Assembly (NCBI GenBank): GCA_013695505.1
Contig: JACDAH010000471.1
Location: forward strand, 1 to 12,989
Origin: Chloroflexota bacterium
Lineage (GTDB): Bacteria; Chloroflexota; Limnocylindria; Limnocylindrales; CSP1-4
Direction: 5' to 3'
DNA length: 12,989 nt
Each line of letters starts with the position of its first letter. Position 1 is the first letter of the stretch. Below the pieces are notes generated by a model. It was not told the DNA's origin, ran no database searches, and worked only from the letters and a program-made list of their open reading frames with translations. This document shows, piece after piece, positions 6,024 to 12,989 of the stretch. A program made the translations under genes and the position numbers.

Positions 6024-6803
6024 CTAGAGGCGATCGAGAATGTCCCTTTTCTTCGCGTCGAATTCCTCCGGCGAAAGAAGCCCCTCATCCCGGAGACCGG
6101 CCAATTCGCGTATCACAGAAATTGGGTCTCCGGTCAAGTGCCGCCGATTCCCACCTTCTGTCAGTGGTTTTGCGACTGCCGTGACCATTTCCTCGTACAC
6201 ATCAAAGGCCTCCAAGAATTGGTCGACGTCTTCGGCGCTAACAAGAAATCGGACGACTGTCGATTGCTCGGACGCCAGGCAGGCAATCTCAATGATCGCT
6301 TTGTCCGGGTCGACTGGGTCCTCCACCGCCTCCTCGACTGACGTGATTGAGCCATATGGGAAGTTCAGGTCGAGGTCCGACCGGTACTCATTTACGAATT
6401 CGAGCCCAAGTGGAGTAACGAGCAACTCTCCACGCTCGCCCTGGCCAAGTCCCGCTTCAGGCATACCGTCCACGTATTCGGCAAATAGACTTGCGCCGGA
6501 TGCGGTCCGGGCGGCTGTAAGCTTCTCATTGCTATCGACGACGAATGTCGCGGTCAGGGAGCCGTCACTCCTGATTCCGGCCCTACCCGCGAGGACGCTG
6601 AGTCCCCCAGTTAGAATGAGTCTGCCCGCGTGCAGGTGACTCCCGGACTCGCTCTGGTCGGCCAGCTTGTATCCGGCCGCCGCGAGCATCTCCGACTCTT
6701 CCTGAAACGCCTGATAGCCGGCGTTTTTTGTCGGATAGACGCGCACGACCGTTCGCAATGTCCATCCATCCGTGGCGTAGGCTAGCTCTGTCACTCGAGT
6801 CAT
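6024..6803 (-). CDS. SHOCT-domain protein, possible bacterial PH-like middle domain
   Basis: A 259-aa protein. The C-terminus (about 227-259, ISVIRELAGLRDEGLLSPEE onward) is a clear SHOCT domain, a short helical hairpin found at the ends of many small regulatory or membrane-associated proteins. Residues about 28-90 (Y-x-x-F-x-x-E, A-G-Y, then LTGGLSVLAGR and DGSLTATFVV) resemble N-terminal parts of small actinobacterial SHOCT proteins. Residues about 126-215 (GELLVTPLGLEFVNEY onward) resemble a PH/GRAM-like beta sandwich closed by a helix. There is no enzyme motif. Its ATG overlaps the hsdM stop as ATGA (6800-6803), indicating translational coupling to the modification subunit. That makes a role linked to the RM complex plausible but unproven. 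Confidence 0.8.
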   Translation of the reverse strand: MTRVTELAYATDGWTLRTVVRVYPTKNAGYQAFQEESEMLAAAGYKLADQSESGSHLHAGRLILTGGLSVLAGRAGIRSDGSLTATFVVDSNEKLTAARTASGASLFAEYVDGMPEAGLGQGERGELLVTPLGLEFVNEYRSDLDLNFPYGSITSVEEAVEDPVDPDKAIIEIACLASEQSTVVRFLVSAEDVDQFLEAFDVYEEMVTAVAKPLTEGGNRRHLTGDPISVIRELAGLRDEGLLSPEEFDAKKRDILDRL

Positions 6804-8401
6804 CGCGACTCGCCCTCAGACGGCAGAGCGGGCGGCGCTGGCGGGATGGACGGCACTTCGCCCGATCCCGAGAGCAGGTGCCGCAACTCGGCGATGGCCG
6901 CGTCCACTTCGCGTCCCTTCGCTTCGATGATGTCGAGCAGCTCCTCGGGGGTGCGGGTGTCCTCGGTCGACTTGGCGTTGGGGTTGACGGCCTTCAGGTC
7001 AAACCGGCGGGCCTCGATCTCCTCGCGCGGGACCGTCCAGGAGTGATCCGAGTCGGCCCGAGTTGGCAGCAGCTCGAAGAACTCGGCGAAGCGATCAAGC
7101 GTCAGCGGCTGCTTCTTCGTGACCTTGACGTCCGATAGGTCGTAGTACCAGACCTTCTCCGTCGGGCCGCCCTTGGTGAAGAACAGCAGGTTCGTCTTGA
7201 CGCCGGCGCCGGCCGACGAGAACACGCCCGGCGGCAGCGACACGATGCTCCACAGGTCGCAGTCGTCGAGCAGCTTCCGCTTCGTCTGAACGAACGCTGT
7301 CTCGTTGTTCCGGAACAAAACTCCTTCATCGATGACCATCCCGCAGCGGCCGCCCGGCTTCAGCGAGTCGATCACGTGCTGGAGGAAGAGGACCTGGGTC
7401 GCCCCGGTCTTGTAGGCGAAGTTGGTCTGCGCCTCCTTGCCCTCCTTGCCGCCGAATGGCGGGTTCATCAGGACCACGTCAAACAGCGCCGGCGCGCCCG
7501 TGAACAGCCCGTCGTACGTCGTCTGGCCGGTCAGCGTGTTGCCGTGCCAGAGATGCGGGTGGTCGACCCCGTGGAGGACAAGGTTGGCAAGGGCGATCGG
7601 ATAGACGAGGTCCGCCTTCTCGCGGCCGAAGAACGTGTCCTCGCGCACGATCCGCATGTTCTCGGCGGTCGCGCCGGCGCCCAGGCCAGCCCGCATCCAT
7701 TCGAACGCCTGGGCGAGGAAGCCGCCCGTCCCGCAGCCCGGGTCGTACACCGTCTCACCGACTTTCGGGTCGACGGCCCGCACGATCGCGCGGATGACCT
7801 CGCGTGGCGTGAAGAACTGGCCGCCGTCGTTGTTCTTCTCGCCCATCTTCTGGAGCAGGCCTTCGTAGGCCTGGCTCAGCGTGAAGAGATGGGTCTGGTC
7901 GACCGCCTCGAGATGGATGTCGTCGACCCGATCGAGGATGTCGAGGAGGTTGCGCTCGGTGTCGACATCGACCTTGTCGACCGCCGACACGACCTGGCTG
8001 ATCACGCGCTGGCGGACGGTCGCGCCCGTTCGGGCACCGAGCCCGCGCAAGTAGGGGAGCAGCTCCTGGTTGACAAACGGCAGAAACGCGCCCATCACGC
8101 CCTCGCTCAGCTCCGACCGCTTCGTGCCGTCCGGCGACGCCCAGTCGCGCCACCGGAACGGCGTCTGGAGCGAGGGGGCGAACTGAACATCGAGCACCGA
8201 TGCCTCCTCGGCCTCGAGCTCCTCGCGCTCGTCGAGGATCCGAAGGAAGAGGATCCATGAGAGCTCGGGCACGTACTGGAGGGCACCCGCGTAGTTCGCC
8301 CGACGCATGACGTCGGCGATCTGCTTGATCGCGGCGTTCACGGACGACGGGGTCGCGAGTCGGCGAGCAGGTGCGACGGTCACGAGCCGAGGGTACGACA
8401 A
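6800..8401 (-). CDS. hsdM: Type I restriction-modification methyltransferase subunit HsdM
   Basis: A 533-aa N6-adenine DNA methyltransferase subunit. It acts with HsdS as the modification enzyme and with HsdR as the restriction complex. The N-terminal helical HsdM_N domain (about 20-140) is followed by QFFTPR (195-200), AdoMet-binding motif I DPGCGTGGFL (220-229) and catalytic motif IV NPPF (313-316). All sit in the usual order, and the length is normal for HsdM. The C-terminal helices (about 483-510) contact HsdS. A Pro-rich tail (514-530) ends the protein. The start is TTG at 8401, 38 bp after the hsdS stop, with only a weak GGTGA upstream; GTG codons at 8383 or 8341 are alternatives. Its stop overlaps the SHOCT start. 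GC content is higher than in hsdS. Confidence 0.97.
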   Translation of the reverse strand: MSYPRLVTVAPARRLATPSSVNAAIKQIADVMRRANYAGALQYVPELSWILFLRILDEREELEAEEASVLDVQFAPSLQTPFRWRDWASPDGTKRSELSEGVMGAFLPFVNQELLPYLRGLGARTGATVRQRVISQVVSAVDKVDVDTERNLLDILDRVDDIHLEAVDQTHLFTLSQAYEGLLQKMGEKNNDGGQFFTPREVIRAIVRAVDPKVGETVYDPGCGTGGFLAQAFEWMRAGLGAGATAENMRIVREDTFFGREKADLVYPIALANLVLHGVDHPHLWHGNTLTGQTTYDGLFTGAPALFDVVLMNPPFGGKEGKEAQTNFAYKTGATQVLFLQHVIDSLKPGGRCGMVIDEGVLFRNNETAFVQTKRKLLDDCDLWSIVSLPPGVFSSAGAGVKTNLLFFTKGGPTEKVWYYDLSDVKVTKKQPLTLDRFAEFFELLPTRADSDHSWTVPREEIEARRFDLKAVNPNAKSTEDTRTPEELLDIIEAKGREVDAAIAELRHLLSGSGEVPSIPPAPPALPSEGESR

Positions 8402-8439
8402 CTCTCGATCACCGATGCGAAAGGGTCCTCGTCGACGAG

Positions 8440-9660
8440 TCAGGCCGCAATTTCTCCAAACGCGCGACGCAGCAGGGCGGCGGGGAGTGCGTCGATCGCC
8501 TCCTGCTCGGCCCGAATCGAAGCGTCGATCGCATCAATCGCCGCGAGGCGATCTCGGAGTTCTGCCGCGATCCGCCGTTGCTCGTCGATCCCGGGCACGC
8601 ACACCCGCAGCGCCTTGAGCGTGGGCATGTAGACCGTCTTGTGGATGGCCCCGCTCGACAGCGCGCGGATCTCGTCGCGTGACCGAATGAGGAGATGCAC
8701 GAGGAACTCCGGGTCGAGGCTGGGACCGCAGACCCAGTTCACGAAGTCCTGACTGGTCGCCATCGGCCGGCCCATGCGCGTAACGAATCCGACCGACGCG
8801 GTCCTCGACATCACGACCGTCCCTACAGGGAGGATCCGCGCCGACGAATGTGCGATCCCATCGGCATTCGTAGTCTCGATCGTGTCAAATGCGACGCGGC
8901 CATTCAGACGCCTGATGTCAGGAAGGGCGATCCACGGGATGCCGCCCGTCCACCACTCAGGCCGATTTCGACTCGGTGTGTGCCCGGATTCAAGTCTGGC
9001 GATATTCGTCAGCCTCTGCCACTCCCAATCATCAGGAGGTGGCGAGCCAAGTGGTGTCGTAATCGCGATTGGAACTCGATTTACAAATGCCAGTTGATAT
9101 GCGCGGTAGCGGAGGGTCGCAATCGTCGCGATCCGCATTTGTGACTGGCGTCGAGCCTCATCAACCGCCGAGAGTTGTCGGCGAAGGAAGTCGACCATTC
9201 GGCGCTGAACCGTGATTGCGGGAACTGCGACCTTGAGACTCGCCAAGCGGACCGCGGGCAGGTGGGCAATAGTGGTCTGCGTTTGTTGCTCCACGAATTC
9301 GCCTCGTTCGGCTCCCAGACGCAGCCGATATACAAGGAACTGCGGATCTACCGCGTCGTTGATGGGCCTCAATCTGTGTAGGGCCTTCTGGTATAGGCAA
9401 GGGTCGATTTCTCCGGCCCACACCGCCGCCCGCCCGGGCTCGCCGCCCTCGCATACCAGAACGTCTCCGGGCTTGAGCAAGAACTTCTGCTCCTCGCGGG
9501 TATCGAAGTCCATCTCCTGAACATCATCAAGGTCGAACCGATCCCACTGCACGTTCGCGTTCCGGAGGTAGGGCATGGGCCGGGTCCCGGTCTTGCTCTT
9601 CGGGGACAGCATTTTGCCGAGCTGAATGTCGACCACATCCTTGAGTCGCACAGATTTCAC
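8440..9660 (-). CDS. hsdS: Type I restriction-modification specificity subunit HsdS
   Basis: The 406-aa DNA-recognition subunit, which reads a bipartite target for both methylation and cleavage. It has two target recognition domains. TRD1 is about 1-150 (L-K-D-V-V-D-I-Q-L-G, then PGDVLVCEGG at 64-73). TRD2 is about 211-355 (LESGHTPSRN at 223-232 and GGIPWIALPDI at 239-249). Two spacer helices follow: CR1 about 150-195 (QRRMVDFLRRQLSAVDEA) and CR2 about 359-403 (EQRRIAAELRDRLAAIDAID). All conserved blocks are present, so it should be functional. The start is GTG at 9660, whose GTGA overlaps the hsdR stop, so translation is coupled. TRD-coding DNA is less GC-rich than the flanking hsdR and hsdM, as expected if specificity domains were exchanged. 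Confidence 0.95.
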   Translation of the reverse strand: MKSVRLKDVVDIQLGKMLSPKSKTGTRPMPYLRNANVQWDRFDLDDVQEMDFDTREEQKFLLKPGDVLVCEGGEPGRAAVWAGEIDPCLYQKALHRLRPINDAVDPQFLVYRLRLGAERGEFVEQQTQTTIAHLPAVRLASLKVAVPAITVQRRMVDFLRRQLSAVDEARRQSQMRIATIATLRYRAYQLAFVNRVPIAITTPLGSPPPDDWEWQRLTNIARLESGHTPSRNRPEWWTGGIPWIALPDIRRLNGRVAFDTIETTNADGIAHSSARILPVGTVVMSRTASVGFVTRMGRPMATSQDFVNWVCGPSLDPEFLVHLLIRSRDEIRALSSGAIHKTVYMPTLKALRVCVPGIDEQRRIAAELRDRLAAIDAIDASIRAEQEAIDALPAALLRRAFGEIAA

Positions 9661-12029
9661 GCGGCGAACAACCGTTCCTTGGTCGCGCGAAGGATTTCCG
9701 CAGCCGAGCCCAGCAGCTTCAGCGCATCGAGACCGCCAGCGGCGACCACGTCCGGCGTTTGGAGCACTCCCGGGTTCTCGAGTTCGTCGGTTCCGGCGCG
9801 GGCGAATTGGCGAGTGAGGGCTCGCAACGTGGCGGCTGTCTTCTCCGGGAGATCGGCCAGCCAGTCGGCAGCCTTGTAGTCGAACGCGTCGGCGCGGGCG
9901 GTCCGGGTCTTTGGTTCGAGCCCGTAGCCGAGCTCCGCAAGGACGTCATACAGGTCGAAGTCGGCCATCTCCGCGACAGCCCGGATGAGCGGCGCCGAAC
10001 GACCGGCGTCGGGCAGGGAGCCCAAGAGCGCTCGCCGCTCGGACGGCGCGATCCACGTCGTCCGGAACGCGTCGAGCGTCGGCGCCCGCCCGACTAGCGA
10101 CTCGGCGATCCGCTCCTTGTACTCCTCGAGCATGACCGGCTTCGCCACGCCGTCGATCGCCGTGAGGATCGCGATGCCGGCGTCGCCGAGTCGGACGTCG
10201 ATGCCCAGCACCTGGATCGTCCGCTCCGGTATGCCCGGTGGTGGCGGCTCGCTCGGCTCGTCGCGAATGACCGTCGCCCGCGTCCGGAAGGCCTCGCCGA
10301 ACAGGCGCGTCGCCGCGGTGTAGTCGTAGACCCGGAACATCAGCTTGCCGGACGCCGGATCCAGCCGCGTCCCGCGCCCGACCATCTGGTAGAAGGCGAT
10401 CGACGAGCGCACGTACTTGAAGAACACGATGTTGCGGACGACCGGGACGTCGACGCCTGTCGTCAGGAGGTCGACTGTCGTTGCGATGAAGTGGCTGCGC
10501 GACGCGCCGCGCAGGTCGGCGAGGTAGTCGCCGCCGTGGCTGGCCGCGGTGCACTTGAAGGCGTACGGGTCGGCCGGCTTTCGGCCGTTGTCCTTGCACC
10601 AGCCCGCGTAACGGTTGTTCATCGCGATCGCAACCGCGTCCGCGTGCTGGTCGCGGGCGCAGAAGATGATCGTCTTCTGCTCGGGGCCGCCGGTCGCCAG
10701 GAGGAGGTCGAACAGGTCGGCCGTCATCGCCGCGACCCGGTCCGGCAGCTGGAGCTTCCCTTCGAACGAGCCAGCCTCATAGCGCTCGCGCGTCTCGGCG
10801 GCCGTCAGCAGCTCGCCCGTGCGGGCGTCGGCGACGGTCGTGCTCCAGAGGTCGTCCTGCTCGAGCCCAGTCTCGCGCTCCACGAACGGGCTGCCCTCGA
10901 GGAAGACGTCGCGCCGGACGATCTCGCAGGCGGCGAGATAGCCGTCCTCGATGCCCTGGCCGATTTCGTACTCGTAGACGGGCTCGCCGAAATGGCGGAG
11001 GTTGTCGGCGCTGATGTCCGCCTCCGAGCGCTCGGCCGCCGAGGCGCCGTAGATGAGCTGGCGCGGGGTTGCTGTGAGGCCGATCTGGATGGCGTTCGGG
11101 TTGCGCGTCAGGACCTTCGACCACTCGCCCCAGGCCGAACGATGGCACTCGTCGATTACGATGTGGCTGAAGTAGTCGGGCGGATAGTTGGCCTCGAGGA
11201 AGTCGGCCTCGGAGTCGTCGGTGTCGATGTCGAGCGTCTGATAGGTCGCGATCAAGACGCGGGCGTTCTTCTGAGGCTTTCCGCCAGAGACCGGCGCCGC
11301 TTCCGATCCGAAGGCCGCGCTGAAGTGGGTCATGGCCTGCTTGCGGAGCTCGTCTCGATCGCAAACGAACAGCGCGCGCTTGAGCTGGCCCGCATCAGCG
11401 ATCCGACGGAGCAGGTTGGCGGCAAGCGGCGTCTTGCCAGATCCAGTCGCCAAGCTGACGAGAGCACGCTTCTCGTCGCGCGCGAGCTTCTCCAGCACCG
11501 CCCGGATCGCGGCGTCCTGGTAATAGCGGCGACCGCCTTCCCAGGTCTTGTACGGCGTAATCAGTGGGCGGGCGAGCGGAGCCGTCAGGTCGATCCCGAT
11601 CGCGTCCTCGTAGGCCGCGCGGAGCTCATTCGGCGTCGGGAACTCGGTCATCGGGCGGGGGAGGGGCGTGGTGGTCCCGGCGCGGTTGTCGTGAAGGGTC
11701 CACTGGTGGCCGTTGGTCGCGGTCACGAACGGGACGTTCAGGCGCTTCGCGGTCCGCTGGTAGGTCTTCGCCTGGTCGAGCCCGAAGGTCGCCGGCTTGT
11801 CCTCGCTCTTCGCCTCGAGAACGGCCACCGCAACCGGCTGAGCGTCAGGGCTGATCTTGATTCGGAGCGTGTAGTCGGTCCGACCGTGGGTCTGCCGCCG
11901 CGGCTGTCCATCGACGATCTCGACCGTCCCGAGCGTCTCCTCGCGCCGAATGAGGTCCTCAGTCCACCCCCGGGCGTGCAGCGCCGGATCGATGAGCTGA
12001 GCCCTCGTCTCCGCCTCGTTCCGCGCCAA
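9657..12029 (-). CDS. hsdR: Type I restriction enzyme subunit HsdR (EcoEI-like)
   Basis: The nuclease-translocase subunit; it cleaves unmodified DNA far from the recognition site after ATP-driven translocation. Numbering from TTG at 12029 (790 aa): the PD-(D/E)xK nuclease has Asp52 and E72-A-K74. The SF2 motor has Walker A ATGSGKT (194-200), Walker B DECH (293-296), motif III TATP (319-322), motif V TTGVDVP (523-529) and motif VI QMVGRGTR (548-555). The region about 575-790 fits the EcoEI R C-terminal domain, and the length is near EcoEI R (about 810 aa). All key residues are present. TTG at 12029 is chosen because GGAGGGG lies just upstream; the frame also opens at TTG 12047, without a ribosome site. 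It is first in the operon; its stop overlaps the hsdS GTG start. Confidence 0.96.
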   Translation of the reverse strand: MARNEAETRAQLIDPALHARGWTEDLIRREETLGTVEIVDGQPRRQTHGRTDYTLRIKISPDAQPVAVAVLEAKSEDKPATFGLDQAKTYQRTAKRLNVPFVTATNGHQWTLHDNRAGTTTPLPRPMTEFPTPNELRAAYEDAIGIDLTAPLARPLITPYKTWEGGRRYYQDAAIRAVLEKLARDEKRALVSLATGSGKTPLAANLLRRIADAGQLKRALFVCDRDELRKQAMTHFSAAFGSEAAPVSGGKPQKNARVLIATYQTLDIDTDDSEADFLEANYPPDYFSHIVIDECHRSAWGEWSKVLTRNPNAIQIGLTATPRQLIYGASAAERSEADISADNLRHFGEPVYEYEIGQGIEDGYLAACEIVRRDVFLEGSPFVERETGLEQDDLWSTTVADARTGELLTAAETRERYEAGSFEGKLQLPDRVAAMTADLFDLLLATGGPEQKTIIFCARDQHADAVAIAMNNRYAGWCKDNGRKPADPYAFKCTAASHGGDYLADLRGASRSHFIATTVDLLTTGVDVPVVRNIVFFKYVRSSIAFYQMVGRGTRLDPASGKLMFRVYDYTAATRLFGEAFRTRATVIRDEPSEPPPPGIPERTIQVLGIDVRLGDAGIAILTAIDGVAKPVMLEEYKERIAESLVGRAPTLDAFRTTWIAPSERRALLGSLPDAGRSAPLIRAVAEMADFDLYDVLAELGYGLEPKTRTARADAFDYKAADWLADLPEKTAATLRALTRQFARAGTDELENPGVLQTPDVVAAGGLDALKLLGSAAEILRATKERLFAA

Positions 12030-12056
12030 TTCCCCTCCACCGCTCAACCTAGCGGG

Positions 12057-12084
12057 AGTGTAACAGCGACGATCTCTGAGTCGA
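12057..12084 (-). promoter_or_regulatory. Candidate promoter of the hsdRSM operon
   Basis: On the minus strand TCGACT (12084-12079) and TACACT (12062-12057) are spaced 16 bp apart and resemble -35 and -10 hexamers. The expected start site near 12050 would give a roughly 20-nt leader to the TTG at 12029 and its GGAGGGG site. The -35 overlaps the palindrome GAGTCGACTC. It fits the gene layout but was found only by eye. Confidence 0.35.
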
Positions 12085-12221
12085 CTCTTTTAGGCCTCTG
12101 CCGAACCAATTGGAACAAATGGACGATGGGTGTGCACAAGTGATCCACTTGGAACCCTCTGTTGTCTACACGACCGCGCGTGAACCTTCAAATTTCGTGG
12201 ATAACTCAGTCGACGGGAGTT
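12078..12221. promoter_or_regulatory. Divergent regulatory region with several short palindromes
   Basis: Between hsdR and the TIGR02391 gene lie GAGTCGACTC (12078-12087), CCAATTGG (12106-12113), CAAGTG-ATC-CACTTG (12137-12151) and AACTC...GAGTT around GTCGAC (12203-12221). TTGGAAC occurs twice (12110-12116 and 12149-12155). GTCGAC recurs at both ends. The region is less GC-rich than the hsdR gene and probably holds promoters for both directions and operators. No separate controller (C) protein gene is seen in the window. Confidence 0.45.
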
Positions 12222-12289
12222 AGCTGCGCACCTATCGTCGATGCGGCTCACCCGAGCGCCGGCCCTTGAATTGTGGAGGCAGGATTGCC

Positions 12290-12989
12290 ATGGCAGTCCG
12301 AGTGTTCACGAGTAACCAGCTGCTAGAGATCAGCAAGATCCTGGGAGATACGACATCGGGATTCACCGGAACGCAGATCGGCGCGTTGCTTTCAGCGGCT
12401 GATGTCCCAGATCCAGGCCCGATCACGAAGCGCGAACGCCTGTTTCAGGGAATGCTTCAAGCACAAGCCCAGGACGGCAGCGGCCATCGTGTCGGCCGAC
12501 TTCTCGAGCATGCACTTGACCCGGTTCGGTATCGAGCGGATCCGGTCGGCCTCGACCATCGCCGCGACGAACTGAATGTGGTTCTGGCGTTCGCGGGGAT
12601 GAGGATCCGCGAAGACGGCAGGCTCGAATCCGCTCCGGCAGCCGCGACGTTATCCGACGCCCAACGTCGCGCCAACAGGCTGCGTAGCGAACTCATGCGG
12701 AGAGGAATCGCCGGAGACGTGCTTGAGTTCTGTCGCCCTGAACTGGTAGATGGGAACTACTTTCACGCCGTCTTCGAGGCGACGAAGAGCGTGGCGCAGA
12801 AGCTCCGGAACCGGACTGGGCTGACATCAGATGGCTGGCGGCTGGTCGAGGAGGCCCTGAGCATCAAAAATGGCCGAACGCCACTTCTGGCCTGGAATGG
12901 ACTGGCGACGGAAACCGACATGAGTGAACACCGAGGAGTGTCGATGATGCTGTCGGGCGCATTCTCCTATTTCCGGAACCTCCCAGCCC
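12290..12989 (+). CDS. TIGR02391 (Ymh) family protein, 3' end outside the window
   Basis: The frame is open for 233 codons from ATG 12290 to the window edge. An N-terminal helical domain (about 8-105, with KILGDTTSGFTGTQIGALL and ELNVVLAFAGM) precedes the TIGR02391 region (about 140-233). Recognisable family blocks are DGNYFHAVFEATKSVAQKL (154-172), LLAWNGLATETDMSEHRG (199-216) and FSYFRNLPA (225-233). The family is found around phages and RM or abortive-infection loci; its activity is not settled. R229-N-L-P-A plus the next codon, whose first base is C, could complete an R-x4-H motif of HEPN ribonuclease type. GGAGG lies 10 nt and AGG 6 nt before the ATG. It is divergent from hsdR with a shared control region. 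Confident on family, unsure on role. Confidence 0.85.
   Translation, partial: MAVRVFTSNQLLEISKILGDTTSGFTGTQIGALLSAADVPDPGPITKRERLFQGMLQAQAQDGSGHRVGRLLEHALDPVRYRADPVGLDHRRDELNVVLAFAGMRIREDGRLESAPAAATLSDAQRRANRLRSELMRRGIAGDVLEFCRPELVDGNYFHAVFEATKSVAQKLRNRTGLTSDGWRLVEEALSIKNGRTPLLAWNGLATETDMSEHRGVSMMLSGAFSYFRNLPA

Noticed and set aside
7376..8260. A 294-codon plus-strand ORF opposite hsdM
   Set aside because: Antisense shadow; its product is Arg/Glu/Val-rich without any domain, while the minus strand encodes DPGCGTGG and NPPF.
10491..12143. A 550-codon plus-strand ORF opposite hsdR
   Set aside because: It is the antisense shadow of a high-GC gene; the minus strand carries every HsdR motif in order.
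1..12989. CRISPR array, tRNA, rRNA, insertion sequence or integrase gene
   Set aside because: None was seen: no regular spacer-repeat pattern, no tRNA-like cloverleaf, and no transposase or recombinase motif in any convincing frame.

Overview
This is a high-GC bacterial chromosomal segment. The style (an ECF41-like sigma remnant, a DUF6766 membrane protein, TTG/GTG starts, few Shine-Dalgarno sites) suggests a soil-type Actinomycetota or Chloroflexota. No rRNA or tRNA gene is present to fix the taxon, so this is an inference.

Left part (1-4167): ordinary or decaying chromosomal genes. In order: the start codon of a gene leaving the left edge (-); an ECF41/SigJ-like sigma factor that has lost its sigma-2 region and apparently part of its SnoaL domain (-); an unrecognised 58-codon ORF (-); a DUF6766-type membrane protein built from an internal duplication (-); a conserved uncharacterised protein with a DinB-like C-terminus (+); a small putative lipoprotein (+); and a tautomerase (+) whose usual stop is gone. 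The tautomerase ORF reads out of frame through a fragment of a DHA2-type MFS transporter, marking a rearranged junction.

Right part (4168-12989): a probable defence island, less GC-rich in several genes. A minus-strand cluster reads hsdR, hsdS, hsdM, a SHOCT-domain protein, a zinc-ribbon/two-TM protein, then a 411-aa protein of unknown function. hsdR/hsdS overlap by GTGA and hsdM/SHOCT by ATGA, so the accessory genes appear coupled to a complete type I restriction-modification system (EcoEI-like HsdR, two-TRD HsdS, HsdM with its methylase motifs). A 186-bp gap with an imperfect direct repeat separates the last gene from the rest.

Across a roughly 260-bp divergent regulatory region with several short palindromes, a TIGR02391/Ymh-family gene runs off the right edge; its last visible residues look like the start of a HEPN-type R-x4-H motif. 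The best candidate for something undescribed is the type I RM operon with its three-gene accessory tail and the divergent TIGR02391 gene. The restriction and modification roles are clear; roles for the accessory genes are inference from position only.
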